Assembly: GCF_030035675.1 (NCBI RefSeq)
Contig: NC_084480.1
Span: 967,501-1,031,500, forward strand
DNA length: 64,000 nucleotides
Reading direction: 5' to 3'
From: Rhineura floridana
Taxonomy: Eukaryota > Chordata > Lepidosauria > Squamata > Rhineuridae
Of this stretch, positions 34,501 to 41,799 are shown in pieces (positions within the stretch are counted from its first letter, which is position 1; each line of letters begins with the position of its first letter). The position numbers were made by a program, and so were the translations under genes. The notes under the pieces were generated by a model that saw nothing but the letters and a program-made list of their open reading frames with translations, had not been told where the DNA came from and made no database searches.

Positions 34501-37186
34501 CTGAGCTGCCCGTACCTTGTCCTCCCCACCCTTCCCGGGAGCCCAGATGATGCCTTGCCTGGGTTTATTTAAGAGAACTTTCACTTCCTCTCCTGCCTGG
34601 GCACTGCGGGGCACCAGGGACTTTGGGAAGGAGAGGAATGCCAAAGCAACAAAGTCCTGCCAAGAACAAACAGCCGGCAACTGGCATGGCATAATCCCAG
34701 CATGCACTGCTGCCCCCAACAACTAGGACACCTTCAGGGCTGAGTGCAAAGAGCCCAACCAGGAGAGACCATGGCGGTGAAGGAGGGCAGCTCTCGCCAG
34801 GACCCACAACTGATGGGGCCTTCCGTGGCCTGGGCTGGAAGATGGGCACTCACCCCCCGCCCACCCCAAGTACCCAGAGGGCAAGCAAGTGGCATTGGCT
34901 TCACCAGCGCTGCCAGGCGCTCCTGGGGCAAAGGCAACGATAAAAGAACTCTCCTGGAAGTGTCCATAGTGGCTGCGTATACACCACACATTTAAAGCAC
35001 GTTTTCTTACCCAGAGAATCCTGGGAACAGTAGTTTACCCCTCACAGAGCTACAATTCCCAGCACCCTCAACAAACCACAGTTCCCAGGATTCTTTGGGT
35101 GGGTTCTTTAAAGTAAATGTACTTTAAATGTATTGTGCGTATGCAGCCGCAGCCGCAGGCAGAGGACTAGCTGACTGGTGGAAGGCTAGACGGTGCGGGG
35201 TGGGTGGGTTACAGAGGGAATTAGCTTAAGCCTGTGTTAAGACCTGCTATCATGGACTTGTCCAGCGAAGGACAAGGCACGCAGCCATTCCTGAGCCAGA
35301 ATGTGCTTTCCGCCATCCCTTTAGTGGAGGAGCACGAAGCCCTGAGCAGGCTGCACCTGGGGGAGAGGGTGCTTATGTGACAAAGAGCACTTGGCAGGTG
35401 GAAGCTCCCTTGCTGGGCCACCCTGTCCTGAAACCCTCGCAGACTACTGCGGAGGAGCGCCGTGGGCAGAGAGCTTGATCTGACCCACCACATGGAGCCG
35501 GGGGCAGAGTTCATGCAACAACCACTTTGGGGCAAGGGGTTGCTAAGGAGAGCAGGCAAAGCCAAGCCTTTGGCTATGGCAGCAGGAAGAGGAGGAGGAG
35601 GAGGGTCCTCAGCCAGGGCGAAAGCAAGTAGGGGGCCCACGCAAGAGGGGGGCAGGCCCCTCCCCACACTGCCACGAGAGGCCACCCTCCACCACGCTGC
35701 AGCCGAGTCCTTAAGCAGACGATATTTGGATCCATTCGGTACCACAGGATGCTTCACCAGCAACCCCACAGGAGGTGCCCACAAGCCTGAGTCTGAGCAG
35801 GCTCAACCCTGCAAGGCAGCCGTGCTAAAACAGAGTGCCCAGCCTGGAAGCCCTTGCCCCACTTCCCTAAAGAGGGGAAGCCCTCCTCCTGCCAGGAGTG
35901 GGGGGGAGGGCAGTAGGCAGGTTGGGGCCCCCTGCACATAGGCTCGCAGCTATCGGAGGCAGGAGCAGCTGGCCCAATCCTGGCTCCTGGCTCCAAGGCC
36001 CCAGCCTGCAGGAGGATTCTGCCTCCATCGCCACTTGTTAGCTGCTCTCGTGGGTTGCTTCCTCCCTCTCGGGAGCAGAGGAGAAGGCACCCCTTTCCCT
36101 CTCCCAGTCTCCCCCCAGCGTAGTCCTCGGAAGTGCCCTTAACGCCTCAGCCACCTCAGCCGGGCGCTCAGGATGCCAACAGCGCCTCTTCCTCTTGGGA
36201 CACTCCCACCCACCCACTGTGCAGAAGAGGCACACCACCACCACCCACCAGCGGCAGAGGCGGAAGGGAGCCTCTCTCACCTCCCCGCCAGGCCCGGGAG
36301 CAGGGCACCTTCGCCTCCTCCACAGGTTCAACACACCTCCCAGCTGTCATTCCAAGGCCAGGCCTGGAGTACCTCGGAAGCACAGGCCCGGGTGGGGGCT
36401 CACAGCGCCTGGGCACACTTGCCAGATTCCCAGGCAGGCCAGCAGTGGCTCCTGCGTCCTCCCAGGGGCCACCACAGCCAGGCCACGTCCCCGCAGGAGC
36501 AACAGGAACCTGTGCGACCCCAGGGGCTTGTCAGCGCTCAAGGCAAAACCTGGCTAGGAGGGGGCGGCAGCGGCGGCTGCTTTCTCCCAGGCGGGCCTGA
36601 ACCTCTCCTGGAGCCCTTTAAAGGCTGAGCCCGCGGAAAACCACCCCTCGACCAGCCTGGCTGCTCCTGGCTGGAGAACCACACCGGGCTCTCTCAGGGT
36701 AGGTACAGGCCCTGCCCAAGTTCCCCGCCCCCGCCTGGAAATGTCCGAAAAGCAAGAGAGACGGACCCCCCCCCCGAGAAAAGGAGGTCCCCAGGCCCAC
36801 GCTGGGCACCAGCCTGGCTCCCCTCCCTCCTCCTACCTGGAGCCCCCCGGCACGAGCAGCGAAGCGCTCCCCCGCCGGCAGCTCCCCGAGGGCGCCCCCT
36901 GCCGTGCCCCCTCCCCGGCCGCGCGGCTTACCTTGAAGACCTCGGAGAAGAAACCGGCGCCGATCTTCTCGCAGTAGAAGTCGTCGATACGGGCCAGCGT
37001 GGAGACGGCGCTGCGCAGGGCCCGGTAGGAGGAGGGCCGCAGCCGCCCGCCGCCGCCCTGCCAGCCCCCCGCCGGGGGGTCCCCCTCGGCCGCCCCTGCC
37101 TCGTCCAGTCGCAGGGAGAGCCCGGGCCGGCGGGGCAGTTTCTCCCAGTCCATCTCCGGGGCCGCCAGCAGCACCCCCAGGGCCAT
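12580..37186 (-). CDS. TESK1: TESK1, testis-associated actin-remodelling kinase 1 (10 coding exons)
   Basis: Coding exons, 5' to 3' on minus: 36932-37186, 21271-21392, 20267-20315, 19927-20073, 19667-19749, 19461-19551, 19165-19248, 15347-15436, 14083-14230, 12580-13565. They sum to 2055 nt and 684 residues (human 626), all phases compatible. The family phosphorylates cofilin at Ser3 and stabilises actin downstream of integrins. Kinase domain about 68-330: glycine loop GAGFFSEV (76-83), VLK lysine Lys98, catalytic HRDLTSKN (His185, Asp187, Asn192; LTSKN is typical of TESK), DFG 208-210, GSPYWMAPE ending at 239. The tail (about 330-684) is Pro/Ser-rich with [15 protein letters not shown], the counterpart of the human region linked to 14-3-3 binding, and ends LKLPEAQS (human LQLPGARS). 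An in-frame TGA immediately precedes the ATG at 37186. Met12 is an alternative start. CD72 is convergent. Confidence 0.97.
12812..12840 (-). repeat. TESK1: Coding trinucleotide tract in TESK1 (Gly5-Ser5)
   Basis: On + it reads (ctg)n then (ccg)n. On the TESK1 strand this is GGC-type then AGC-type codons giving five Gly and five Ser before VMEQEE. The human tail has no run that I recall at this place. Confidence 0.8.
13566..14082 (-). other. TESK1: TESK1 intron 9
   Basis: 517 bp. The donor AACG|GTACCG is weaker than the others, but it is the site that keeps both frame and homology. No repeat recognised. Confidence 0.7.
14083..14230 (-). CDS. TESK1: TESK1 coding exon 9: end of kinase domain
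   Basis: Acceptor is CTCTAG|ATGG. It encodes [20 protein letters not shown] (human LEPSTRAPFTEITQHLEWIL) and then a linker ending in Asn plus one base. The RPSF block is the usual kinase subdomain XI. Confidence 0.95.
14231..15346 (-). other. TESK1: TESK1 intron 8 with LINE tails
   Basis: Contains LINE 3' tails at about 14660-14875 (ending 'cccaccttgggcccttgtgg') and 14890-15125, then a GATA-like microsatellite to about 15190. A short CA run lies at 15273-15284. Confidence 0.7.
14890..15190 (+). mobile_element. L2-clade LINE 3' tail with microsatellite end
   Basis: Starts 'agaccttatcccagtctgtc', then the T-rich 'gtttttaaa' body, then 'ctactgggaggaagggcagg' and 'atataatttg'. It runs into degenerate 'gatagatagatc' units, which may have grown from the original tail. 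Confidence 0.8.
15347..15436 (-). CDS. TESK1: TESK1 coding exon 8: C-lobe
   Basis: Acceptor is CTGCAG|GACT, donor AGT|GTAAGC. Encodes [19 protein letters not shown] and LQLAFHCCS, matching human DFGLDVPAFRTLVGDDCP and LLAIHCCN. Confidence 0.95.
16900..16976 (+). mobile_element. LINE 3' tail, L2-like subfamily B
   Basis: 'taaaccgcccagagagcttt', 'ggctatggggcgctacagaa' and an 'aacaaacagataaataagta' tail. The fuller copy at 51405-51726 shows the same end after an L2-like ORF tail. Confidence 0.7.
17115..17216 (-). mobile_element. BovB LINE 3' end fragment
   Basis: On the minus strand it encodes [21 protein letters not shown] and then 'taagtcgtaatgacttgaaa'. This matches the C-terminus of the BovB at 55676-56665 ([20 protein letters not shown]). 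Confidence 0.8.
17465..17610. mobile_element. Palindromic MITE, family 1 (hAT-like)
   Basis: Left end 'ccagccttccccaac' pairs with right end 'tttggggaaggctgg'. 'ccctccagatgttttgagct' pairs with 'ccaaaatatctggaga'. Diverged copy in TESK1 intron 7. Confidence 0.75.
19165..19248 (-). CDS. TESK1: TESK1 coding exon 7
   Basis: Acceptor is TGCCAG|GCTG, donor GAG|GTGAGC. Encodes [17 protein letters not shown] and [11 protein letters not shown], nearly identical to human ADVFAFGIVLCELIARV. Carries the subdomain IX aspartate. Confidence 0.96.
19461..19551 (-). CDS. TESK1: TESK1 coding exon 6: activation segment and APE
   Basis: Acceptor is CCCCAG|TGAG, donor AAG|GTAAGG. Encodes [20 protein letters not shown] and [11 protein letters not shown]. 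The serine in GSPYW is the activation-loop position known to be phosphorylated in TESK1. Confidence 0.96.
19667..19749 (-). CDS. TESK1: TESK1 coding exon 5: DFG
   Basis: Acceptor is CCCCAG|AACT, donor ACAG|GTGAGC. Encodes [27 protein letters not shown]. Asn192 and Asp208 are the metal-binding residues. Confidence 0.96.
19927..20073 (-). CDS. TESK1: TESK1 coding exon 4: catalytic loop
   Basis: Acceptor is CCGCAG|TACA, donor AAG|GTAGGT. Encodes [14 protein letters not shown] through [18 protein letters not shown] and HRDLTSK. Human has YMNGGTLEQLLSSP. Confidence 0.96.
20267..20315 (-). CDS. TESK1: TESK1 coding exon 3
   Basis: A 49-nt micro-exon. Acceptor is TCTCAG|GTTC, donor GAG|GTGAGG. Encodes (R)[16 protein letters not shown], identical to the human sequence over this length. 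Confidence 0.96.
20316..21270 (-). other. TESK1: TESK1 intron 2
   Basis: 955 bp, GC-rich, no repeat family recognised. The 400-residue minus frame that covers it is open through low stop density and only its exon 3 portion is real coding. Confidence 0.6.
21271..21392 (-). CDS. TESK1: TESK1 coding exon 2: beta-3 lysine and helix C
   Basis: Acceptor is TTCAG|GTGA, donor TCCG|GTGAGT. Encodes [17 protein letters not shown] and [17 protein letters not shown]. Contains the ATP-binding Lys98 and the helix C glutamate (REVQ). Confidence 0.96.
21826..22100 (-). mobile_element. Sauria SINE
   Basis: Reverse-strand copy. On + it shows 'gtcatttccgactcttaggg', 'gacgtcttgcgacgtttact', 'gggtactcattttaccgacc', 'atggaaggctgagtgg' and 'tcgaactccggccgtgagca', near the tRNA-like head at the right end. 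I recognise this order from the squamate SINE family mobilised by BovB. Confidence 0.8.
23540..23680 (-). mobile_element. tRNA-derived SINE body fragment
   Basis: 'ccaggccactgctctgtcca', 'gcactgactggcagcaatgg', 'ctctccaggttt' and 'ctggagatgctgccattggg': the reverse form of the SINE body at 1900-2030. Confidence 0.65.
25370..25520 (+). mobile_element. CR1-type LINE 3' end, second subfamily
   Basis: 'tgcttgcaggcttctcattg'-like block, 'tttggccactgtgagaacac', 'ctagatgggccactggcctg', ending 'cttctcatgttcctg'. Confidence 0.7.
27738..27880 (-). mobile_element. LINE 3' tail, L2-like subfamily B
   Basis: 'atttatttatttattgcatc', 'tgtataccgcctcatagccg', 'aagctctctgggagatttac': the reverse complement of the tail at 51660-51726. 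Confidence 0.75.
28125..28225 (-). mobile_element. CR1-type LINE 3' end, second subfamily
   Basis: 'gctgggtcaggcccaagggg', 'gcccatgcagtccacaccct', 'gttctcagaggggccaacca'. Diverged copy of the element at 50484 and 51745. Confidence 0.65.
28795..28886 (+). mobile_element. CR1 LINE 3' end
   Basis: 'cctacattgagcagggggtt', 'ggacttgatggccttatagg', 'ttccaactctatgattctat' and 'gata'. A clean CR1 terminus of about 80 bp. Confidence 0.85.
29425..30240. mobile_element. Cluster of four tRNA-derived SINE copies
   Basis: Copies at about 29425-29635 (+), 29715-29900 (+), 29905-30078 (-, tRNA-like head 'ctccaccgctgagccacggc' at its right end) and 30100-30240 (+, badly decayed). All share 'catctccag', 'gagagc', 'ctgctgctagtc' and 'gctagatgga'-type blocks. 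The adjacent + and - copies form an imperfect inverted pair. Confidence 0.7.
32284..32500 (+). mobile_element. Short retroelement end with (TTG)n tail and target-site duplication
   Basis: 217 bp of A/T-rich sequence ending 'gtacaataaattgttgttgt' with further TTG units. It is flanked by the exact direct repeat GTTCCAGTTCC at 32273-32283 and 32501-32511. The tail plus duplication indicate target-primed reverse transcription. The LINE clade is not recognised. Confidence 0.75.
33352..33445 (-). mobile_element. CR1 LINE 3' end, diverged
   Basis: 'acaatcatagttggaaggga', 'tctcaaaggccatctagtcc', 'aaccctc': reverse CR1 terminus. Confidence 0.75.
33540..33650. mobile_element. Palindromic MITE, family 1 (hAT-like)
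   Basis: 111 bp with perfect 15-bp terminal inverted repeats, CAGCCTTTGCCAACC and its complement. The interior also pairs (CCAGATGTTT with AAACATCTGG). Flanking 8-mers 'actattat' and 'acttgtat' agree at six of eight positions, fitting the 8-bp duplication of hAT elements. Confidence 0.8.
34971..35148. mobile_element. Palindromic MITE, family 2
   Basis: 178 bp. The left end 'ggctgcgtatacaccacaca' and 'tttaaagc' is nearly the complement of the right end. 'gagaatcctgggaacagtag' pairs with 'cacagttcccaggattcttt'. The same family is split in two at 53163 and 56685. Confidence 0.8.
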
Positions 37187-37760
37187 TCACATGGCGGAGG
37201 CGAAGGCGGCGGCCGAGGCGCCCCTTCGCTTGGCCCGGCCCGGGGCGGGGGGCGCCGAGGGGCGGTGAGGCCGGCTGGGGCTCGGCACGGCAGGTGCTCC
37301 CTGCTGGAGCGCGGCGGGCGAGGGGCTCCGCTTCGCAGGGGTTCAGCCGGTGCAAGAGTCGCGGGGCTCGGCCGCTCGGGATCTCGGCTTGTCTGAGGCC
37401 TGCCGAGCGGAGGGACCGACGGAGGCGGAGCCCGGACGGGCGGGGCGAGCCTTAACTCCTCGGCTGCCGCGGCCGGGGACGGAGCGAAGCGCGATTACGC
37501 GCCGCTCTCCTCTGCCGGGCTCAGCCCCGCGGGGAGGTACCTGCGCCGCGTCCAGCCAGGCACTGGAACTCCAGCCTCGGGCGCGGAGGGGCCGAGCCCG
37601 CCACCACAGCGGCAGCCCCCTCACGGCGTCCTCCGAGGTAGGCCTGCGCCCCGGCACCTCTTTGCGGCCACCTAAGAGCCCTGCATCCGAGTCGCCCCTT
37701 CCGCGGCCGGGCCGGAGCGGCACCCGAGCCCTAGAGCCCCCCTCGACCCTTCCCTCCCCA
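36830..37760 (-). promoter_or_regulatory. TESK1: CpG-rich promoter and first-exon region of TESK1
   Basis: Dense CpG dinucleotides (for example the CG-rich runs around 36905, 37040, 37190 and 37440) surround exon 1 and extend about 570 bp upstream of the ATG, then stop abruptly. This is the pattern of a CpG-island promoter. No TATA box was seen. The start site itself cannot be placed. Confidence 0.7.
36932..37186 (-). CDS. TESK1: TESK1 coding exon 1: N-terminus and glycine loop
   Basis: 85 codons. A Pro/Gly/Arg-rich leader precedes [20 protein letters not shown] (human [20 protein letters not shown]) and [13 protein letters not shown]. Donor is AAG|GTAAGC. The leader differs from human, as expected for this variable region. 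Confidence 0.95.
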
Positions 37761-38967
37761 CCAACGTCCTGCAACTAGGGTGGCCCACCTTGGCTTGCTT
37801 AATGGTGGATTCACGCAACAGCCGCTTTGCAGGCGAGGGATACAGGCAAGCGGTGTGCAAAGAACAGGACTCGCCTGCCCCATTCTGCTGTTCGTTTATT
37901 ATTCTCTCTCACCCCCACCCCACCTGGTATTTTGAGGTAGACTTCTTCTGAACATGGAGTTTCCGTTTCACTCTCATCACTTATACCAAAAGGCACGTAA
38001 GATACGCTTTGCCAAATCAGACCAAAGGCCCAGAGGTAGACCAGCGCCCGGAGCCCAACCTTCTCACCCCCTTCTGCATTTGTTATTAACAGGGACACTC
38101 TCATCCAGGGAACTCTCAGAACTAGCAGTGAAGGAAAGCATCGCTCACTCCCTGAATAATTCCCTTCCCAGAGAGGGGAGATGGCCACCAAAGTGGATGG
38201 CTTTGAAAAGGGACTGGTCACATTTATGCTGGCTAAGAGAGTCCATGGCCACAAGTCAAGGCAAGAGGGTTTGGTTCTGCCTCCCAAAGCCAGTTGCTGA
38301 GATCTGCAAGTGGAGGGAGAGTCCTGCTCTTGCGCTCAGGGCCTGCTTGCCTGTGGCTTCCCAAAAGAGGCATCCGGTTGGCCACTGTGAGAACAGGATG
38401 TGGCTCAGATGGGCCCCCTTTGGTCACATGCTCTGTGAATTAGTTTAATTTCCGCCTAAGGCCATTAGTGGGCATCACTTTTTTGCAGCAGTGCCTTCTA
38501 TAAATCAATTGGGGGGGGGAAGAGAAGAATTTTCTTTTGTCTGCCCTGAACCTCCTGCCAGTCAGTTATTGGGTGATCTCCAAGTTCCTCTTTTATGGAA
38601 AAGACGGCAGTGCCTCTTTCTCTCTCCAGCAGGCCCTGAAGGCTTCTCTCCTAGGAAAGATGTCCCTTCACCTACCATTTGCACTCTTGTCCTTTCCTGC
38701 CCCTTCAGAGGATCTGGGGAGGGGGTTACCAGCAGCATTTGTGAATTTCCTCTGTGTGTGTGTGTTGTGTACTAATTCATAAGCAGAACAATTGGGACGA
38801 AGGTGGCGCGAACTCTGGCCATGAGCCAGCAGATAAAGTAAAGGTGCTCAGGACACTTTTTCGAAGAAGTTGGATAAACATTGGCCAACCCGGTGATGGT
38901 TCTGGGCTGGCACCATCTGCTGGAGAAGGGTGACCATGTGTCCTGTTGTTGTGTAAATTTGTATATT
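37761..38967. other. Spacer upstream of TESK1
   Basis: Beyond the CpG island. It carries one CR1-type end at about 38300-38440 (+, 'ggttggccactgtgagaaca', 'agatgggccccctttggtca') and a TG run at 38753-38768. No gene seen. Confidence 0.55.
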
Positions 38968-39417
38968 TGTTAGCAGAGAACGACAGCAGTCTGAAATGCG
39001 AGTGTGCCAGCATGTGTGTGCGTTTCCCTAAGAAAGCAGGCTTTTACCTACATTTTACTACATTTTTACCTACATTGAGATCACTGATAATTAAGACTTA
39101 GTAAAATAAGCAAAGCTCCTTTATTTATAGAAATACATAGTAGAGAGGAAGGCAGGCCTAGTTCTAACTAACTAAGTTGGAGGCGCAATGCCCAGACACG
39201 GGAGTTGCCCTCATGGCTCAGGAGGGAGAGCAGAGACAAAGGTGTCTCAGACAAGCGGAAAAGAGAAGAGAGGAAAGGGCGGAAGGAGGAGGGGCAGATA
39301 AGCTTCCCTTAGGAGGTATCAGTCTAACAAGGGAAGGAAGCCAGTCAGAGCATCGCAGGTAAAGGTAATCAGGCCTATCCATCTGGAGGACCCTCGCTCT
39401 ATCTCCCTTCTGGAACA
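38968..39417 (-). mobile_element. Solo LTR, family A (fossil)
   Basis: Reverse-strand solo LTR of about 450 bp with TGTT...AACA ends. It shares 'gagccatgagggca', 'ctccaacttagttagttaga' and 'tatttctataaataaa' in order with the copies at 46631 and 59294. No internal region adjoins it. Diverged from the other copies, so old. Confidence 0.7.
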
Positions 39418-39603
39418 TAAACAAAAGAACAAGACAGGAGTTGCTCTTGCGGCACTTCCAACATGTCCTGCTTTACAGAGGATGGCCCTCTATCTGAAGG
39501 TGTCCTCTATTTGATGGCTGTCCAGTCCCAGAGTAGACACACATTCACTGTTCTGCCAGTTCCGCTGCATCTTCACCTCTTGCTGCTGAAAACGAGGGCA
39601 TAT

Positions 39604-39791
39604 GGTGCTAGTTACCCACCCCTTTTTACTCTAAAAGCCGGTCAGATCAGCTTGAGGGTGTTCTTTTTTTTAAGAAAAACAAGTCAGCTTTGAAGATTTT
39701 ATAACGGATTGGCAGATCAATCTATTTTGCCTCCAGGTGTGGCCAATGAAAACACTTTACTCTGGTGACTAGTGTGCTCACAGCCCGTCTG
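39604..39791 (-). repeat. Unnamed dispersed repeat, copy 2
   Basis: Reverse-strand partner of 6221-6396. It keeps the same blocks in the same order, including 'cctccaggtgtggccaatga' and 'agatcaatctattttgcctc' on +. Family not recognised. Confidence 0.65.
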
Positions 39792-39884
39792 GCTTAAAAG
39801 AACCCCAGAATGCAAAGTTATGTGGGTGTCAAACGTCTGTGCCTGGAAAGATGTGAAAATGTGATGTGGGGATGTTTAATATAG

Positions 39885-39965
39885 TGGTAGTATAGTTTAT
39901 TTATATACCACTTTTTGGCCAAAAGGCCCCTAACGTGGTGAACAAAATATTATAAAACATATTAC
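39885..39965 (-). mobile_element. LINE 3' tail fragment
   Basis: 'gtttatttatataccacttt', 'ttggccaaaaggcccctaac': the layout of a reverse L2-like 3' tail, but a different subfamily from those at 27738 and 53235. Confidence 0.5.
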
Positions 39966-40224
39966 AAAAAATATATATGCACCACTTGCTGCAGAGTCCC
40001 ACTCCAGAACAGAAGAGTGTGGCTCACACTGTTTGCAGCACACTTCCGTCTGTGTCCAAGGCACAGGACCTGCTGCTGGAGTGAATCGACCCTGAATTTC
40101 CAGCCCTGCTTACTAATCACTGGCTTGTGACGGTCTTGTGATCTGACTCCAGCCCAGCCCAGCCTTGCAAGAGCCACCTTGCCTTAGCTCCATATATCCA
40201 CAGCAGCGATGGCAGTAGCAGCGG

Positions 40225-40370
40225 CATAGAATCATAGAATTGGAAGGGGCTTATGAGGCCATCGAGTCCAACCCCCTGCTCAATGCAGGAATCCAGATGA
40301 AAGCATTCCTGACAGGTGGCTGTCCACTTGCCTCTTGAAGGCCTCTAGTGAATGCCTCCAGCAGTCTCCT
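40225..40370 (-). mobile_element. CR1 LINE 3' end
   Basis: 'atagaatcatagaattggaa', 'ggggcttatgaggccatcga', 'gtccaaccccctgctcaatg', 'gacaggtggctgtccacttg'. Reverse CR1 3' UTR. Confidence 0.85.
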
Positions 40371-40714
40371 CCTGCGTCTAACTGTATCCACTGTGATTTT
40401 AGAGCCCAAGTTTACATGCAGATGAGGCTGTTGGGAGGCACAATTCCAGAACACGCAACCTGGAGGAGGAAGAGTTTCTTGCACTTTTACTAAAACATGG
40501 AACAGCCAAAGATATAATGCAGCACTCAAAACAGAGATCGTGCTCTCTTTTTCAAAGGGTGGGCATTCAAAATTGTTGTGCAAAGACTTAATGACTAAGT
40601 TGTTAACTGTGGCACGGTTGGAAATCGTGTATAATTGGAAAGGTCTAAGGGCCGTCAAATTCTCTCTGGAAAGGTGGCACTGGATGAGAAACTCAACAGG
40701 GTGCATAGAAGCAG

Positions 40715-40850
40715 AGGAGGCTGCCTTAGCCATTGGTCCACGCAGCCCTATCTGGAGGTGCCCCCAGGGCTTGAACCTGGGACCTTCTGCATGCAAGGCA
40801 GATGCTCTGCCACTGCGCTACAATGGTGCTTCCCCCAACAGGCCTGAGGA
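40715..40850 (-). mobile_element. tRNA-derived SINE with well-kept Pol III boxes
   Basis: On the minus strand the head reads 'tagcgcagtggcagagcatc' (A box) and 'ggttcaagccc' (B box), then the 'ggtgcctccag'-like body. It is the best preserved head of this SINE family in the window. Confidence 0.8.
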
Positions 40851-41539
40851 GAGAGACACCACCCACGGCACCACCCACTGTCTCTCAGAGATGTCAGTCA
40901 CCAAAGCAGACGGATGTGCGGACCAATTCCACCGCACTCTTTGTGGGTGAGATGAACTCTTTGCATATGTTATCCTTTAATAGTAACTGGAAACTTAATC
41001 TCACAAGGTAATAATGACTCTTGCATCCTGTAAAACTTGTTTATAAGGTTGATCTTTATTATGCTGAATTTCTTAATTAAAAACGTTTTAAAAAGCAAAC
41101 CAGCCATGGGAGCAGCCATGAGCATTTCCACAGCCGATGCAGCACATAGTTACCATCCCGGCTCTGAGACACAGAGAGGCTTAATCCTTCCTTTCCTAAA
41201 TGTCATATAGTCACACACCCCACACACCCTCGGTGAGGCTGTATGCCTTAGATAAACATCTCCCATTGTCACCAGTGCTCAGCCTGGCCCTTAGTCTCAA
41301 GGCAGGCTCAGCGGAAGCCCCCCAGATCCAAGTCCCTTTGAGCCCCCTCTGCCCCCCACTGTCTGCGTCTGGGCCAAGAAAGAGAATGGTGATGAAAGCC
41401 ATATCAGAAGGGAACTCCAGGAGCATATGACAACAGGTACCTGACACACAATTGCTGAAATGACAGTCATTGCGTGTTGAACATGTGGGTCATGCCAAGA
41501 AGTAGCCGCTGACTGGAATCAATAAGTCTTTGCCTGGAT

Positions 41540-41790
41540 CTTCCTCACCTCCCCCCTTTTTTGGAAATGAGGGTGTTTGCTGCCTCCAGTCTTGTGGCTC
41601 TTGACCTGTTCTCCTAGAATGTTTTAAAAATGCAGACAAGAGGCTCTCAGATCACATCTGCAAGTTCCTGCAGTACTTTTGGGTGTACTTTTATCAGGCT
41701 CTGAAGACCTGAATTCATTCAGGCTGCCGAAGGTGGTCCTCCGTGCCCTCCCTAGGGCTGCACCTCCTTCACTCCACTATTTGATCGATT
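41540..41790 (-). mobile_element. CR1 LINE internal fragment
   Basis: Reverse-strand ORF2 sequence: on + 'gaaatgagggtgtttgctgc', 'ctccagtcttgtggctcttg', 'cttttatcaggctctgaaga', 'cctgaattcattcaggctgc'. It abuts the oppositely oriented CR1 at 41800. Confidence 0.65.
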
Positions 41791-41799
41791 TTTGCCAGG

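Larger units (their letters stand above)
30241..36829. other. GC-rich, repeat-poor stretch of TESK1 intron 1
   Basis: C- and G-rich sequence with long overlapping open frames on both strands, especially 30178-31979. The conceptual products are Pro/Ser/Ala/Gly-rich without domain features, as expected where stops are rare. Apart from the listed inserts I recognise no repeat. Enhancers or an alternative first exon could lie here, but nothing shows it. Confidence 0.5.
21393..36931 (-). other. TESK1: TESK1 intron 1 (15.5 kb)
   Basis: Holds a Sauria SINE (21826), a SINE (23540), CR1 and L2 ends (25370, 27738, 28125, 28795), a SINE cluster (29425-30240), a (TTG)n-tailed insert (32284), a CR1 end (33352) and two MITEs (33540, 34971). 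Between 22101 and 29400 I see otherwise unremarkable sequence with short CA and CT runs. No extra exon was recognised. Confidence 0.7.

Noticed and set aside
36618-37355. 245-codon minus-strand frame over the TESK1 promoter
   Set aside because: It is a shadow of exon 1 in another phase. The kinase sequence is in the frame starting at 37186.
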